A stretch of 64,000 nucleotides of DNA from NCBI GenBank assembly GCA_013397115.1, contig VWZW01000509.1, forward strand, positions 753,186 to 817,185. Direction: 5' to 3'. Each line of letters starts with the position of its first letter. The first letter of the stretch is position 1. Below are positions 50,608-63,816 of the stretch, one piece after another. The DNA is from Edolisoma coerulescens. Its lineage: Eukaryota > Chordata > Aves > Passeriformes > Campephagidae. A program made the position numbers and the translations under genes. The notes below the pieces were generated by a model. It searched no databases. It saw only the letters and a list, made by a program, of their open reading frames with translations, and was not told the origin of the DNA.

Positions 50608-50874
50608 GTGCCCTCCTGAGAAAGCCCATTGCTGCCTAGTGCAAGTCAGAGCTGCTCCAACCATCCCCTTTGAGTTTTGCTTTCTCACAAATGGTTTCAA
50701 TGCCCTGATGCCAAAATTTCCTCCTCACTTGTGGGTGGCAGTGCCCTCCTGAGAAAGCCCATTGCTGCCTAATGCAAGTCAGAGCTGCTCCAACCATCCC
50801 CTTTGAGTTTTGCTTTCTCACAAATGGTTTCAGTTCCCAGATGCCAAAATTTCGCCATCGCTTTGTGGGTGGCT
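50608..50874 (+). repeat. Two-copy tandem duplication, 133-base unit
   Basis: The unit beginning GTGCCCTCCTGAGAAAGCCC occurs at 50608-50740 and again at 50741-50874. The first 93 bases differ at one position; the last 40 carry several substitutions and a one-base indel. Partial similarity to the unit end just before the first copy (GGGCTGTGGGACAAGTG) suggests the breakpoint. The open - strand frame here simply reads through both copies and repeats itself, and is not a recognised protein. Confidence 0.95.
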
Positions 50875-53800
50875 GTGCCCCACTGCGTATCCCTGGTGAG
50901 GGCACTGGGCACAAAGATCAAAGTTGGGAAGTAAGTTTTGGGGGAGAAATGCCCTCAAGTGTCCCTGCTACCCTTCTTTAAGGGTAAAGCAGGATGTCAG
51001 ACTTTTCTGCATGAGGGCCAAAGCAGCTGTTCATCCTCCCCAGCCTCAGTGTGAGTTGAAGACCAGAATGAAAACTTTCGAATGGAGTTCACAAGCCCCT
51101 GTTGTGTCTTACTTCTGAGTGTTGCAGCGTGCATGATGGCAAGTAGGGATTTGTTATCCATCAAGGACCTTCATCCTCTTGCCCCAGATACAAAGCTAAA
51201 TGATTTGAGGGACACAGCAGGGATGACAAGGAAATACCCTGAGTCGCTGCAGTTAATCTGTCTTTGGTCTGCCTGAAAGACAGTGCCCCACAAACATGCT
51301 GTGTCTGTAAAGGAATGGAAGTGCAGGATCCTGATGCTCCAGATGTCCTGAGGGGATGTGCCTGGACCCTCCCAGTGCAGTGACTGCAAAGTGCTGCTGG
51401 GACTGCCCCACTCCTGACACCACAGCCCCCAGGCCCATTCCACCAGATTCCTCTGGCAGCAAACCCTTGTTTTTCCTCTGCCCATTTTTTAAGATGGCCC
51501 CTGCCCATCTAGAATCTGCTAATGAACAGAAGAATTTTGGTTCCCTTTTGGGAGCTGGAATGGCACCTCTGGATCATCTGAGGGACCTGGACATGGTGAT
51601 GTCCATTAGTGGGAACTGGAACTCATCTTTCCAGACAATGTTCCTGCTCATTCCTGTGCACCTGGGAGGGTGCTGGGGTATTGCTGCTAATGGAGTTCTA
51701 CCACCTGAAGATCTGAAAATTAATTACATCTTGACTGGTGGATTTAGCTCTTATCTTTAGATTTCTGGTCCTTTGTACACATGACACTGATCAGACAGGT
51801 TTATCAGATCTTCTGGATCTTTGTATTTTTTGTTTGGTAGCACTATATTGACTACAGGCAATATTTCATTTAAGGCCATATAAATGAAGTCACTGTGCAG
51901 CTCCGGGAAAGAATGGTGTATTTGGGAGAAAAACTGTTTTATTAAGTCAGCCATAAATTAAAGATATTTGTGCCTGTGACTACAGTTACAAATTTTTTTT
52001 ACTTCTTGTTCTCTTATGTGATTCTTTTATGTCAGACAAGATGGTAATGTACATAAATTAAATTTTATATAGTCTGTCAAGCTTCATAGCAGGTGGTGCT
52101 TTGTCTTACTACAGCGTAGATAGAATGATTTGAGATCAAAGCATATCTCGCTGCACAGGAGGACGCCAAGAGACTCTCCTTCATGACAAGTGATAAATGG
52201 TTTCAACATTTGAGCAAGGTGGCTGCCTTTACCTGGAAAATCAGAATTGGCAATGGTAATTAGAGGAACTGCTCATATAGAGACATCAATGCTTGAGTGT
52301 TATGAGCAGTCTGAGACTGCTGTGGGGAACAGGGATGTTCATCAATTCATTACAAACTGGATGGATAGAACTGGCCTCTCCAGCTCTGCAGACCAGGCCA
52401 TTAAAATAAATGTGTTTGATTTACAACTACAGAGAATGTGAATTGCAATTTTACTACTGCAAAACTCCAGAAGAGATAAATTATGTTTTCTAATGATGTT
52501 GTTTTCTCCATGACAGTACAGCATAAATGCAAATGAAATGTTCTGTGAAAATGTAATAATAAAGAAAAAAACACAACCCAAATCCTTAGGAAAGCAAAGT
52601 CAACAAACCATGGTATTGCATTTCTTTATCATAAGGCTTGATTTTAATTATTTTGAGAATTTCTGTTCTGAAGAAGCAAAACCATTTCGTTTGGACTTCA
52701 CTGTTTGATTCTCCTAATTCAGTAAACTCGTGCTGTGATACGACGCCACTTACTGCACCAGTCACAGAGCCCTAAGTGTGGCCGTGCTGCACCAGGCAGA
52801 TGTCCACCCAGCCAGCATCCTGCTCCACAGCGACCAGCAGTGGATGCTGGTGGTCAGGAGCAGCCAGACTTGGGGGGAGGGCTGTTCCTGGGAGCAGCCT
52901 CACAGTTTGGAGCCCTCTGTAGGATGGGGCACCGGGGCTGGTGTTTGTGCTGCCCTGCTGTGGTGGCAAAGCCCTGCTGCCCTCAGCACTTTCTGGGGGG
53001 CTTGGTACTATGACTTTGCACTGCTGCAGAAGCTGCAGTCTGGATCTGGAAGCTGCAATTCACCCCCAGTAACAACAGCAGAGAGATTTGGATGAAGAAA
53101 GGAGGACAGGGATTTCTTCTGCCTGTAAGCAGCTTTAGAAGACACAGCAACCAAAGATGCTGGTGTCTTGTCTACACTACAGCTCCTTGTCCTCCACATA
53201 GTTGAATGGGCTTGACCTACTTCCAGAGTGGCCCTACAGCCTTAACTCTCACTTCAGAAGCACCAGAAAGGTGAGTTTGCATGGCTATTTGCAGGTGACA
53301 GATCTGGGGACAGGCAGCTCAGGCACACAGGAACTGCAGCTATGATAGCAGGGACCGAGGTGCACTTACTGTGTGCACCATTCCCAGAGCCTTCATTGTA
53401 CCACGGTCTGCTCTGTGGCATTAAAATGATTGTTCTTGTTGGTTATGAGTGTATGTCTCTTTTGGCAACTAATTTTGAAGACGTCTCATTTTTAAAGTGA
53501 GAACATCAACAACGAAAGAAAAAAAAATGGCAACAATTCCTACAGACTGATCATCTCTTTTCTGTGTTCAACAAGAGTACAGTAAACTGGCGGGACATGC
53601 AGGTACCATATTCCCAATCTCCAGAGGGTTTTAGGAAGTTCAGAGCAGACCCATGATTCCTTCCCAAAATTACCACGGGAAATCAGCATCCTACAGTACT
53701 GTGTTTTAAGCGTTGAAACCATGCAATTGCACCATCCCATTCACTGGATTTATTAGATCAATAAGTATTGAAAATACCAAAATATGTAGTACCACTGTTT

Positions 53801-54112
53801 GGCTGGAAGGGGAAATTTAGTGCCGGTGTGAACTTAGGAGACTCACTGATGGAATTCATGCAAGCCCTCCTGTTTTGCCAACAAGGGATACAGCCCGGCT
53901 GCTTTACTTTCCAGAGTGGCCTTTTGAAATGGAAGGTGTGGGCTTAGCAGGATGAGTCCATCCAGTTCCAAAGCACCACTGCAGTTATTCCAAAGAGAAT
54001 GCTGTTCCAAAGAGATGTTCCAGGCTGGTAGAAGATTGTGAGCTCAACCAAGTCTTACAGAAGCTGTAGCTACCCAGGGTCTCAGTGCAGCCAAAGGAAG
54101 GTACAGTTGAGG
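50875..54112. other. Noncoding DNA, unique
   Basis: No gene or repeat was recognised. The 52.7-53.1 kb section is GC-rich and open in several frames on both strands, which argues for composition rather than coding. The remainder is AT-rich unique sequence. Confidence 0.5.
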
Positions 54113-54475
54113 AGGGGATGAAGCATCCACAACTTCCTTGGGCAATCTGTTCCAATGCCTCACCACCCTCACAGTAAAGAATTTCTTCCTAATATACAAT
54201 CTAAGCCTACCCTCTTTTAGTTTAAAGCTCTTATCCCTTGTCCTATCCCTATATGTCCTTTCGAAAGTTCCTTTCCAGTTTAGATCTCTTTTCAGGCACT
54301 GAAAGGCTGCAATAAGGTTGGCTTGGAGCCTTCTCTTCTCCAGGCTGAACTATCCCAATTCTCTCAGGCTTTTCTCCTGTGAGAGCTGTTCCATCACTCT
54401 AATCATCTTCACATCCCTCATCTGGGCTCTCAACACCAGGTCCTGCCCCAGAGCACTCCCTGGTGTGTCAGGTGT
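54113..54475 (-). mobile_element. CR1 LINE 3' region, lacking the terminal end
   Basis: The + strand carries GGATGAAGCATCCACAACTT, CTTGGGCAATCTGTTCC, CACCCTCACAGTAAAGAATT and GGAGCCTTCTCTTCTCCAGG, the reverse complement of an avian CR1 3' region and end of ORF2. The right end fades after GTCCTGCCCCAGAGC at about 54475. The outermost roughly 100 bases, with the terminal eight-base repeats, are absent on the left, so either they were deleted or the copy was rearranged after insertion. The ORF2 frame is broken. Inactive. Confidence 0.92.
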
Positions 54476-55877
54476 AGTATGTGCTGTCAACTGTCTCCTG
54501 GAAGCCATTCCCTCTGGGAGGAGAGGAAAACTTGCCCTGTTCACATAATGACTTAATTTTCCTTATTTGTTAAGGAAGCAACATTTCTCCCTGTGGATGG
54601 ATGTGGAGTGTCTCCAGGGTGGAATGTCTCCCTGGACCACTGATTCTCACAGCAGTGTGCTTCAAACTTCACCCCGGGCTGGGGGTGCAAGGCTCCAGCC
54701 ACCCCTGTGGAGTGGGGATGGGGACAGTGAGGTGTTTTTGTGCTCTGTTCTGCAGTTTAAGGAGTCCCTCAGCCATTTCTGCTGTTGTTCTGACTCCAGT
54801 GTGCTCACCCTGGGGTTGAGATCAAGGATGTGACATTTTAAAAATCCCTGACATTATTATGAACTCTCTCTTTCATTTGCACATGCCTTTATCTCCTTCA
54901 GTGAGGAACAGTCCTTCTGAGCCCTTTCTTCTCTTACCTTATGCTGCCTGTAGCTTTTCTCTCAGTGCTCGTAACCCTGTCAGACCCTTATCAGCTTGTG
55001 CAGCTCTGTCCAGCTGAAAATTGATTATTGCCATTTGCCTACGGGCTGGTTGTCCTTTTATCTTGCACCACAGCATTTTTCATGGCTCCTGTAAATAAGC
55101 CCCTTGCCTCTAATGGTGCTGGCCCCATCCTCCTCTCCCATGCTGTGCACCATAGGTTCATGACGATTCTTTCCCAGAAAAGGTAATCTGCTGTTACTCT
55201 TTTCCCAAATGCTGAGCTCAGCTGTGGCTTGCCAAGGTATGTACACGATATGTGGTTTTCAGTGTCTCCCGCCGCAGTAGACTGAGCTTTCTCTTCCACT
55301 TCAGGGCTCTATTCAGTCTCTGTGCATTCTTGCATCAGCCTCAGCCTGTTCTGATTGACTTCCTTTGCTTGGGAAATCCTAGTTCCTTGCTCCAGAGTTA
55401 ATTCTGCTCCTTGCAGTAGCCTCCAAGTCCTACACCAGGCAGTAATTCCAAGAGAGGCTCTTGCCAGGGGTGTGTTCCTGAAGCTCCTGGAGCTGTGCTG
55501 TAGCTTTGGCTCTGCTAAGTGAGGGCAAACTTTCCTTCTTCTAGCCTCTGTTTGATAACCTTATTTATCTTTTTAGCTTTCGGATGAAGTACAGGACTCA
55601 CATTTCTACAATGCTTCCTTTGCCCAGCAGAACTGGAGATTATTTGGAACCACCAACGAATGGCTCTTTCTCCTGCCTCTTCTGCCTTTGTCTTGCAAGC
55701 TCTCTCACCCTTTACCATGATCACTCTCAGGACACCACAGTTTATACCCTTTTCTGGTATCCTTTTCAACTCCAGCGTGCTTCAGCTCTGCCAGGACTTT
55801 TTGCACCTCTGGTCTCACACAAAGAATGTTTTCTCAGTTTGTTTTGCTCCTGGCACTGTGTGCTGATGCTCTTGCTA

Positions 55878-55899
55878 CCCCCCCGCCCCCCCAAAAAAA
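55878..55899 (+). repeat. Poly-C run interrupted by one G, then A-run
   Basis: ACCCCCCCGCCCCCCC followed by seven A. On the - strand this is a G-rich run with potential for unusual structure. It is also prone to sequencing error. Confidence 0.85.
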
Positions 55900-58800
55900 T
55901 CCCTCTGTTGTATCACTTATCACAGCCCAAGTAGCAGCCCAAGGAGGATGGTGAATGCCTTGGTGTTCCGTGACCTGTCACCTCTCTGGGCCCTGAGCAT
56001 CCACTGCAGTCCATAGGCCCCCAGGAACTTGATCAGCTGTGGAGAGTGACTGGCTTTTCTTCTGGAGTCCTTGGTCATACACAGCACTGGGGCTGCAGAG
56101 CATCTCTCCTTGTAGAGAGGAGCCCAAATCCCTCTTTTCTAAAGGTAATAATGAAGGAGTGGTTTAGAGCGCTTTCCTCAAGCTCAAAAGTACTTAAATT
56201 AATAACTGTGTGAGTCCTTAATCTCTTTCTTTACCTGAAGCCTGCCTCTGATTTATGCTTACAGTTTAAGGCACATTTTGTATTAGAAAGATATTTCTGC
56301 TTCTATTCGGAAAAAAACAAAATCATAAAAAATTGCGTAAAATGCCAAAGCTTTACTCACATCAAAATCCACCACAAGATCTATTTAATTCCTTATTCTA
56401 GGCTAATATTATGGTGGAATAATTAAGTTCATATGTCCATTTGGACTGAGTAAAGGGCAGTACTCTGAGGAATTTCAGTGAGCTTCACCTCTGCTGTGGA
56501 GACCAAGTGGCCAAGCATCCAGCTGACAAGGACCAGATGGTGGTGGCACCAGATTTGCCCCTGATGCAAGGTCACAGCTTACAGGAAAAGCCACAGAGTG
56601 TAGCTGGCTTTCATTAGGCGAGGACCCAGCCCCTGGGCTGCCTCATTCCATGCTCTGAATTGCAGCATTCTGCAATTTTGGTATCTGCCAGTACAGGCCT
56701 AATATTGCCTTGAGGCCAGGTCCTCGTGCAGCTGTGTGTGGGCACGTCCTTGTGGGCCTGCTCCCACCTCCCCCAGGAGCTCCTCCAAGATCACAGGGAC
56801 TTGTGTGGGTGAAACTGGAGACCAGCATGGACTTCAGTGCAATTAGGGAGTGCTAAAAAAGGGCTTGTTTCTGGCTCTGTCCAGTAGGTGGGAGATTTGA
56901 CTGGGACAGTGGTGAAGCTGCGATTTCAGTGAATTGGCCAAAATGACCAAATTTCTGAAGAGCTACCTGCAAAGAGGTGTTAAAATGCACAGGCTTTGCA
57001 GCTGAGAGCGCAGTCTGAGCGTCTGACCATTCCACTGTAGTGACTTTTGTCCTAATAATAACTTAAATGGTTTCCTAAACATTAACTTGAACTTGCTCAA
57101 GGGAATGGCCTTTCTTTCCTTATAATAATTTCACATGAAGTACAGCATGAACATTGGAGGGTAACTGGAGTTAATGTCAATTATGAATCACCAATTTCCT
57201 GCTCTAAATAGCATTTCTTCTCAGCAACTTCCCATACGATGAGCTGCCCTGCAGATTTAACCCAAACTGGTTAGCTGAGACTGAATTTTATTTAGTGCTT
57301 CCTTTTAAAACGTGAGGTGTTGCACAGGGAGTGGCCATGCAAACCTGAGTCATCGACAAATGATTTCACTTTAACTTTTCATAGTAAACAGCATAGAAAA
57401 ATATCTTCTCCACTTCCCTTATTGCATTTTTCCTGCAAGAAAATCATATTGTGTGGGTATTGGCAGGAGGCTGCAATTAAAAGAGGTTGCCTTTGTTAGT
57501 AGCTGGCTGTATCTTGCCAGGTCAGTTTTGCAGCTCTAAGCAAATTTACGGGTAGTTTTTTGTCATTATGGAAATGTTTAAGCTACAATCGTAGCATGAT
57601 ATTATACTGAGAAAAGCAGTGATGCTTTTCTCAATCGAGTGGAGGTATTCCTGACACCTTAGAGTTTTCTCTGTCTTGTGCAAACCATCCTGGAAATGAA
57701 GCTGCAGTTTGATGCTCAGTGACGTGCAAGCTTCAAGGGAGCCCCCAGGATGTGACCCTTGCTGAGGGAAGCTACTTCAAACTACATTTAGAATCCTTAA
57801 TCCCCAGTTAATAATCATGCAGAATTTCCAGCTGTGCCACTGGGTGCTGTTTAGGACTTTCTGACAAACCCTGACCTCTTGAGGAACACAGGGGACAGGA
57901 AACAGCAGAAATGTTATTGTTTGTGGTTTGGGATAATGGGGTAGAGAGGCCAGTGTTGATGCCCAAGGTGCACCACACATCACCCACATGGGGAGGTGGA
58001 GATGCAAATGCTGGAGAAGTATGGGAGAAATTGCCAGAAATCCCACGTGTAAGCTGTACCCCAAAGTCCCAGACTCCACACTGGAAGCCTGGGGACCATG
58101 ACTAACTCCTTCCTACAAGAGACTGGGGTTAATGCAGCCTGCTTTTAGATGTGGCTTGGAGATCCTGTAGGACACATCCCAGCTGTTCTTTGGTACTCTC
58201 ATAAACATCTGACATATCACAAGTTTTCACAGAGAGATCCTTTCTCTCTCTGTCAGGTGGAAGACATATGCTGCAAATTGCACACTGCACATCAGGTGTC
58301 ATAACCCCACAGTGTTTGATGCAAAACTTTCCCTGCACCCTTGGAAAAAAGTGAGATATTTCACACTGAACTATGTGCAACTGTAGATTGTTAGCTGGCA
58401 TGTTAAGCATCTACTGCATATGCTTATAAGATAATTTGAAACAACCTTAAAGGTGGAATTCATCTGCCCTAACCAAGGCATTTAGCAGCTGGATGACTAA
58501 ATCAAGATGACTCTTGGCTCCTTTTGTTATTAATAAACAGATACTGCCAAAAGGCAGTTCTACATCATACCATCATGAGCAAAGTGAGCAGCCCTTCGGG
58601 CAGTACCTGTTTGTGGTTTCCACTGACAGTGAGAGCAGCCCAGCTGAAACTGGGGCAGCTGCCTTCAGGAAGGGTGGATAAAACTCACAACTGCCTGCAG
58701 AACTGTTGATCCATGTTGCTGAAATTCAGGGAAACACGGTAGCTTTCCTCTTTCTCCATTAGGCATGAAGTAGTGGCAGAGGACACTAGAGAGGTGCAGC

Positions 58801-60926
58801 CAGTTGCTCCAAAAGGGATGGGGACAGAGATCAGGGTGACAACAGTCTCTTCTAGGAAAAAGGCACTCTACCTTCCAGCAGCCTGAAGTTAGAACAGAGA
58901 CATTTTTACTCTCTTATTTATGTGTTTCTCATAGAATTGAGTTGCCTTTTGTCTCTCAGCCCTGATGTTAGTGTCTCCCTGCAGCTTTTCATCCAGGTGC
59001 TCAAATTCAACCAATTTTAACAGCAAGGCTGAGATGTCACAGAGAAAACTAAGTTTCTAGACAATTTCTTGGACATGTGAGGAGGTGTGGTGCTTAGGCA
59101 GGAATGCTGCATCCTATTGCTGTCCTGCAGAGGGAAACCAAAGCACCCACAGTTTGCAGCCTGAGGAGGCACAGCACGTTTGCTATGCAGTGAGGGTGTG
59201 CTGCCCCTTGCTCAGCCAGCTTTAAAATCAGGGGCTTTAAAATCAGTTGGAAAATTTGTGGGAGGGAGCAAAGGGCAAAGAGTTTAACTACACATAACCA
59301 GGAGATGCGGGGATCAAGGAGCTGATGGTTACGTAGGGGAAAAACCTGAGTGGGTAACCATGAGGGCCATAGGGGAAAAATGTGCAGGAATCCAGGCTTC
59401 TTCACTTGTCCTGTCCAAAGTGTCCTTCGGGGCTCTTGGTGCGTGCAGGGCAGCCTGGCTGTGGCTGAGGGCAGGGCTGTGACTTTGTGTGCCCAGAACA
59501 CTCATGGAAACCTTCCCGTGCCAGAGCATCGCCCGCCTCTCCCAGACATGTCCAAGACTTTCTTCATCCAAGATCTCCCCTTGGCACATTTTTTTCATTG
59601 TCAGATGGTCTTTTTCAAGCACTGATACTCCACAGTAATTTGTGCCTTGTGGGCAGCACACCTCAGAGCAGCCCTACCTGACCGACTGCATCTTCCTGCT
59701 GAGGGAGCCAGGGGGACACCAACTTCTGGTCCTTCTGCAGCTGCATTTTCAAGTCAGCCTAAAGGCTAAGTGTTGTCCACAGGCAACATGTCTTTCTGAG
59801 TTCTGTCTTAACATTAATAAGCATATAGTTTAGAGCTAATTTTCACAGTCTTCTCCATAGCAGCCTTATCCCCTAAACAACGGGAGCCTTGCTGTAATAA
59901 CAGTATTTGTGTAAATTACTGAATAAACATTTCCATTTACAGTTTCTTAACAACACACATTCATTAACGCATATAAACACCCAAAGAAGAGACCCATTTA
60001 GGTTACAGAGTAATATGTGTGTTTAGGTATTTAAATATCCTTGCATAACAAATCTGAGATAAAGCACCATGGGGAGAAAGAAGAGATGAAAATCATTGAG
60101 TCCCTAAACAGACTTTTGTGCCACCTGCTCCTGCATTGCTGTATGTGGTTGTGTAGTTTTATTTATTGGGAGTATTATTCACCTAATAGTTATTTTTATT
60201 ATTAAAATGAGAGAAAATACTTCCTCTAAGGATTCTGGGTACCTCTTACATATACAAAGTATAAATTCATTGTATATGTATTACATTTTTTATTGCTGCA
60301 GAGTGCCATTACAATGCTTTCAGTTCCTCCTACATTCCCAAGTATGAGAGGAATACTGATGGCCAATCCCCAAATATAAACCCTCCTTCATCAGTTCAAT
60401 AATGGAACAAAGCATGGCCTTTCCCTGAACTGCATTCCTGTGCATCCCACTCCCTCTAACTGCTTGCAGCAAAAAGTTGCAATGTTTATGTCTGTGCATG
60501 AGTGTGTATGTACATTTTAAAATTGTCCTTGCATTTGTACTCCTTTCCTGGTCTTTGCAGACACAACCAGCACGGATACCAAGCAATGCCTGTTCTGACA
60601 GCACATTTGATGATTTGGAGGTCTGTTACCTGCTGTCTCAGAATGTAAAAATTGCGTGGGGGAGACTAGAGAGTGGCAGCAGTGGGAAATCCTTGAAATG
60701 AAAATGAAATATTGAGTTTTCTGCACGACTCTGAATGCATTTCACAACACAAACATGTTGGAGAGGTGAAATCCTGCTCCTTTGATGAAGGAACATGGGG
60801 ACTGATGATGCCAACAGAGCAAACATTTGGGTCCCTAAGCTGCAGGTAATGGTAGCCCACTGCTTTTCTGAGGACAAACATGAGTGTTGTAGGTCATATG
60901 GTGATGGTGGAATAAGCAATAGGGTT

Positions 60927-60978
60927 GCATTTTATGGGGATTGAACTCCCATGCATGTTATGGGGATTGAACTAGGGA
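60927..60978 (+). repeat. 26-base tandem duplication
   Basis: GCATTTTATGGGGATTGAAC (60927 on) is repeated from 60953 as GCATGTTATGGGGATTGAAC. There is one mismatch in the first 21 positions, and the unit ends diverge. Confidence 0.85.
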
Positions 60979-62880
60979 GGTTGGTAGAACTCCATGCAGG
61001 AGTGGATCTCCATCTCTTCAAAATTACATCCTGAGACTTCAAGGGAGGGATTTATGTCACCTGATTTCTCTATTAAAAAAAAAAAAATTTGTTCGATGGA
61101 GTCAGCAGAATATCTGTGGTTGTTCACAGAGAGAAAAATTGCTATTGATGCCAATCTGAATTGGGCCTGTAGTGAAAGTAATTTGGAATGGAAACTCTAC
61201 ATTTGCTGCTGGAAGAGCCTAAACTTAGTTTTCAGGCAAATACTTCTAAGTGAGATAAACTTCTTTTGAAGGGAACTCAGACCAGAACTGATGGGAGCAG
61301 AACACCTTAAATCTTCTGGAAATATTATCTTATATCTGAGGTCATCTCAGATGTCTAGTGGTCTTTGAAAACTGAGCTCTGAGCTCCTGTACTTTCTGCT
61401 TTTATTTGTTTCTTCAAAATGTCTGGTTTTATGGGTGGGATTAAGTCACAGCGTTTGAGAGAGGCTAAAGATTTATGAACAGCTATGAAAAAGTTATGGG
61501 CCACAGTGTTCTTGAGGTGGGGGGAGGCTACATTAGATGTTTCTACTTTTGTGCTTGTGATCATGTGCAGGTTCATTCAGAAGGCCACAAATGAGAGTGT
61601 CAGTTTATAAGTCACCAGGCTGTGCAGTCAATTAATTGCTGATTAACTTCCACTGGCTGCCAAACAGAGCCTGGAAGCTGAAGATAAAAAAATTGAAAGT
61701 CACTTTTGCTGATTTTCCTGTACTAGGAATTTATGTTGTGGTAGCAAACTGCTGAGCACTACATCTCAAAAATACAACTGTTTGAGGAATTATTGATAAT
61801 TATTGACTATGCTTAGCACCCAACAAAAAATTAATACAGATATTGTCACCTGCAGACGACACAAAGATAAGAAACCTAAGCAGTGCCCGTAAAAAAACCC
61901 GAAAGCATCATTTTCAGTGAGGACCAGGAGCAGGATATCTACTGTCTCCGGGAGGATTTCATCCAGGAGCTACTTTGTCTTGCACATGGCAGGTCCTTAG
62001 AGCAAGTAACCAGAGTATGTAAATCGCTTTCTTGCCAGTGGAAAAAGACAGACAACACAGCAGTACAATGACCAAAGGGCCAATAGCCTTCATTTCAAAG
62101 GAGGGTGTTTGCTAAATTGAAAAAGATTGCAGTGTGTGGTCTCTCTGTTTAAAGTGAGGGCAGTGCCAGAGCAGCAGTCTCAGTCTGTGGTTCCAGTGAG
62201 GCGAAGCTGCTGATGGGCTTTGCCACCACCCACCCTGGGTGACCGCGGTGGCGTCTGCGAGGAAACAGAGAGCTGGGACACATTTGGTCAGGGAGAGAAA
62301 CACAAGGTTGCCTTAAGGGGAAAAACAATGTAAACGCTGAATACGAAGGGAAAAATGTGCAGCAAAACTCACATCCTAAGAATTTCAGTCCTAAGTGGGT
62401 CGCTTGTTTATCCCACCAGTCAAACCTGGCTGTGCAGCAAAGCAAGCCAAAGAAAGTCTTCTTTATTGTTTCCATGATGCTTACTCATCTAAAAGCCATT
62501 CCCCTTTTAGATTATTCTATTTTTAAGGCATAATTCCCATCTGTTCTTTGATCTTATACCACATAAGACATTTAGCTAATAACATCATCCATCAAATACC
62601 AACTTCCCTTTAGAGTTCAAACACAATCGACACAGAGCCCTGTCCATCTGCTGGCCAGTGCCTCTGAACAGATCCAGCCTGTGAATGGCCAGCTATGTCG
62701 CCTATTTTTTAATTAACCAGCTTAGGTCTGTGCTTCCCATAATCCTGTAGGATGACTAGAAGGCACTCCACAGGGAAGTGAAACACCCTCCTTGTGGAGA
62801 AGAGGGTTTGGTCCATCCAGAGCTGTGATGTGCTTGTTTTAAGTGGGGTTTTCCAGTGGATGGAGCCTGTCTTCAGGAAA

Positions 62881-62903
62881 TTTTTTTTTTTTTTTTTTTT
62901 TTT
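62881..62903 (+). repeat. (T)23 homopolymer
   Basis: Twenty-three consecutive T residues. Seen from the - strand it is an A-tail-like run after TATTGTGGGTTTATGC, but no retroposed gene or LINE is recognisable upstream on that strand. Confidence 0.95.
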
Positions 62904-63652
62904 GCATAAACCCACAATATTTTATAAACAATTTCAAGGATAACTGCTTTCAAACTTGGCATTCTTCAGACAAAGGTGTGTAAAGTAGAAAGACAATGTT
63001 TTCTTCTCTGAGCAAACTTCTGAGTTTATTTGACAGAAACTTCAGAATTTCAGGGCAGGTTGTCTGAAGCAGGGGAATTGCAGATTTGCAGACGAGTATT
63101 TATACATAAAATGCTCATCTGCTTACCCAACTGGAGAGCCAGGAAATGTCAGATGATTTAGGTGACCAATTGTAGTGAAGCAGCACAGCTTGAATTAAGG
63201 ATATCTGAGATCAATCACAGTTGAAAAAAGCCCAAGAAAAACTGGTCAGAAAAAAAAGAGGAGATTAATGAGTAATCCGGGGAACAGGTAGTTTTTTTAT
63301 GGATATTTTACAAGTGCAAAGAGTTATCAAATTCTTTAAATCATTACTGTCAGATTCTTCACTTAGCTCCATTACCTTGCCTCTCAGTGGTTTGCTTATC
63401 TTGCACATGGTGCATTTGTTTAGGAAGGAATTTGATTCAGGATTTATATTCCACTGGCTTACACATGCCACAGCGTCCTTATCTCCAGATCTGAAACAAT
63501 AACAGCAATCAAAAAAGCGCCTACATTTCCTTCTATTTCCTGGCTTGCCAATAATAAGAAGTCCCTGCAGAGGGGAGCTTGGCTGGTGGTGTTTTGTGAT
63601 TTCTCAGATAACAAGAGCTTCACATTTCTGTGGAATTCCCATTTGCCAGCGA

Positions 63653-63672
63653 GCTGCTGCTGCTGCTGCTGC
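63653..63672 (+). repeat. (CTG)n trinucleotide repeat
   Basis: About six and a half CTG units lie about 110 bases upstream of the candidate TATA box. The run is short but pure. Confidence 0.9.
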
Positions 63673-63714
63673 CCTGATTGATATATGACTGCAATGGCAC
63701 TTTTCCATTTGACA

Positions 63715-63816
63715 TTCCCCCTCTCTCCCTCGCTCTCCCTCTCTCTCTTAAACAACAGCCCTAACTTTTGTGTGTTGCAAATATAAAAGGCAAGCCATGT
63801 GACAGAGGGACAGAAG
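63715..63816 (+). promoter_or_regulatory. Candidate core promoter with TATA box
   Basis: A CT-rich stretch (63715-63749, CTCTCCCTCGCTCTCCCTCT and neighbours) is followed by TATAAAAG at 63782-63789, a near-consensus TATA box. A start of transcription would be expected near 63812-63818. The CTG repeat lies just upstream. The order of pyrimidine tract, TATA box and a downstream splice donor is what a tissue-specific vertebrate promoter looks like. TATA-like strings also occur by chance in AT-rich DNA, so the call rests on the combination. Confidence 0.35.

Larger units (their letters stand above)
54476..63650. other. Noncoding DNA, mostly unique
   Basis: No gene was recognised. Local features are a C-run with a following A-run at 55878-55899, a 26-base tandem duplication at 60927-60978, an A-run at about 61075-61087 and a T-run of 23 at 62881-62903. 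Patches near 57280-57500 and 59980-60070 are AT-rich and non-repetitive with homeobox-type cores, and could be conserved noncoding elements. Open frames in the 59.1-59.8 kb section occur on both strands together and have no recognisable motif. Confidence 0.45.

Noticed and set aside
50636..50914. A 92-residue - strand frame with an internally repeated sequence
   Set aside because: It repeats because it spans both units of the 133-base DNA duplication. No domain and no splice context were seen.
61840..62070. A GCAGACGACACAAAGAT string resembling the catalytic FADD region of a LINE reverse transcriptase on the + strand
   Set aside because: The match covers only about 20 bases. The sequence on either side does not continue into recognisable CR1 ORF2.
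62709..62940. Possible - strand retroposed sequence ending in the T-run at 62881-62903
   Set aside because: The sequence preceding the tail on the - strand has no recognisable source gene or LINE end.
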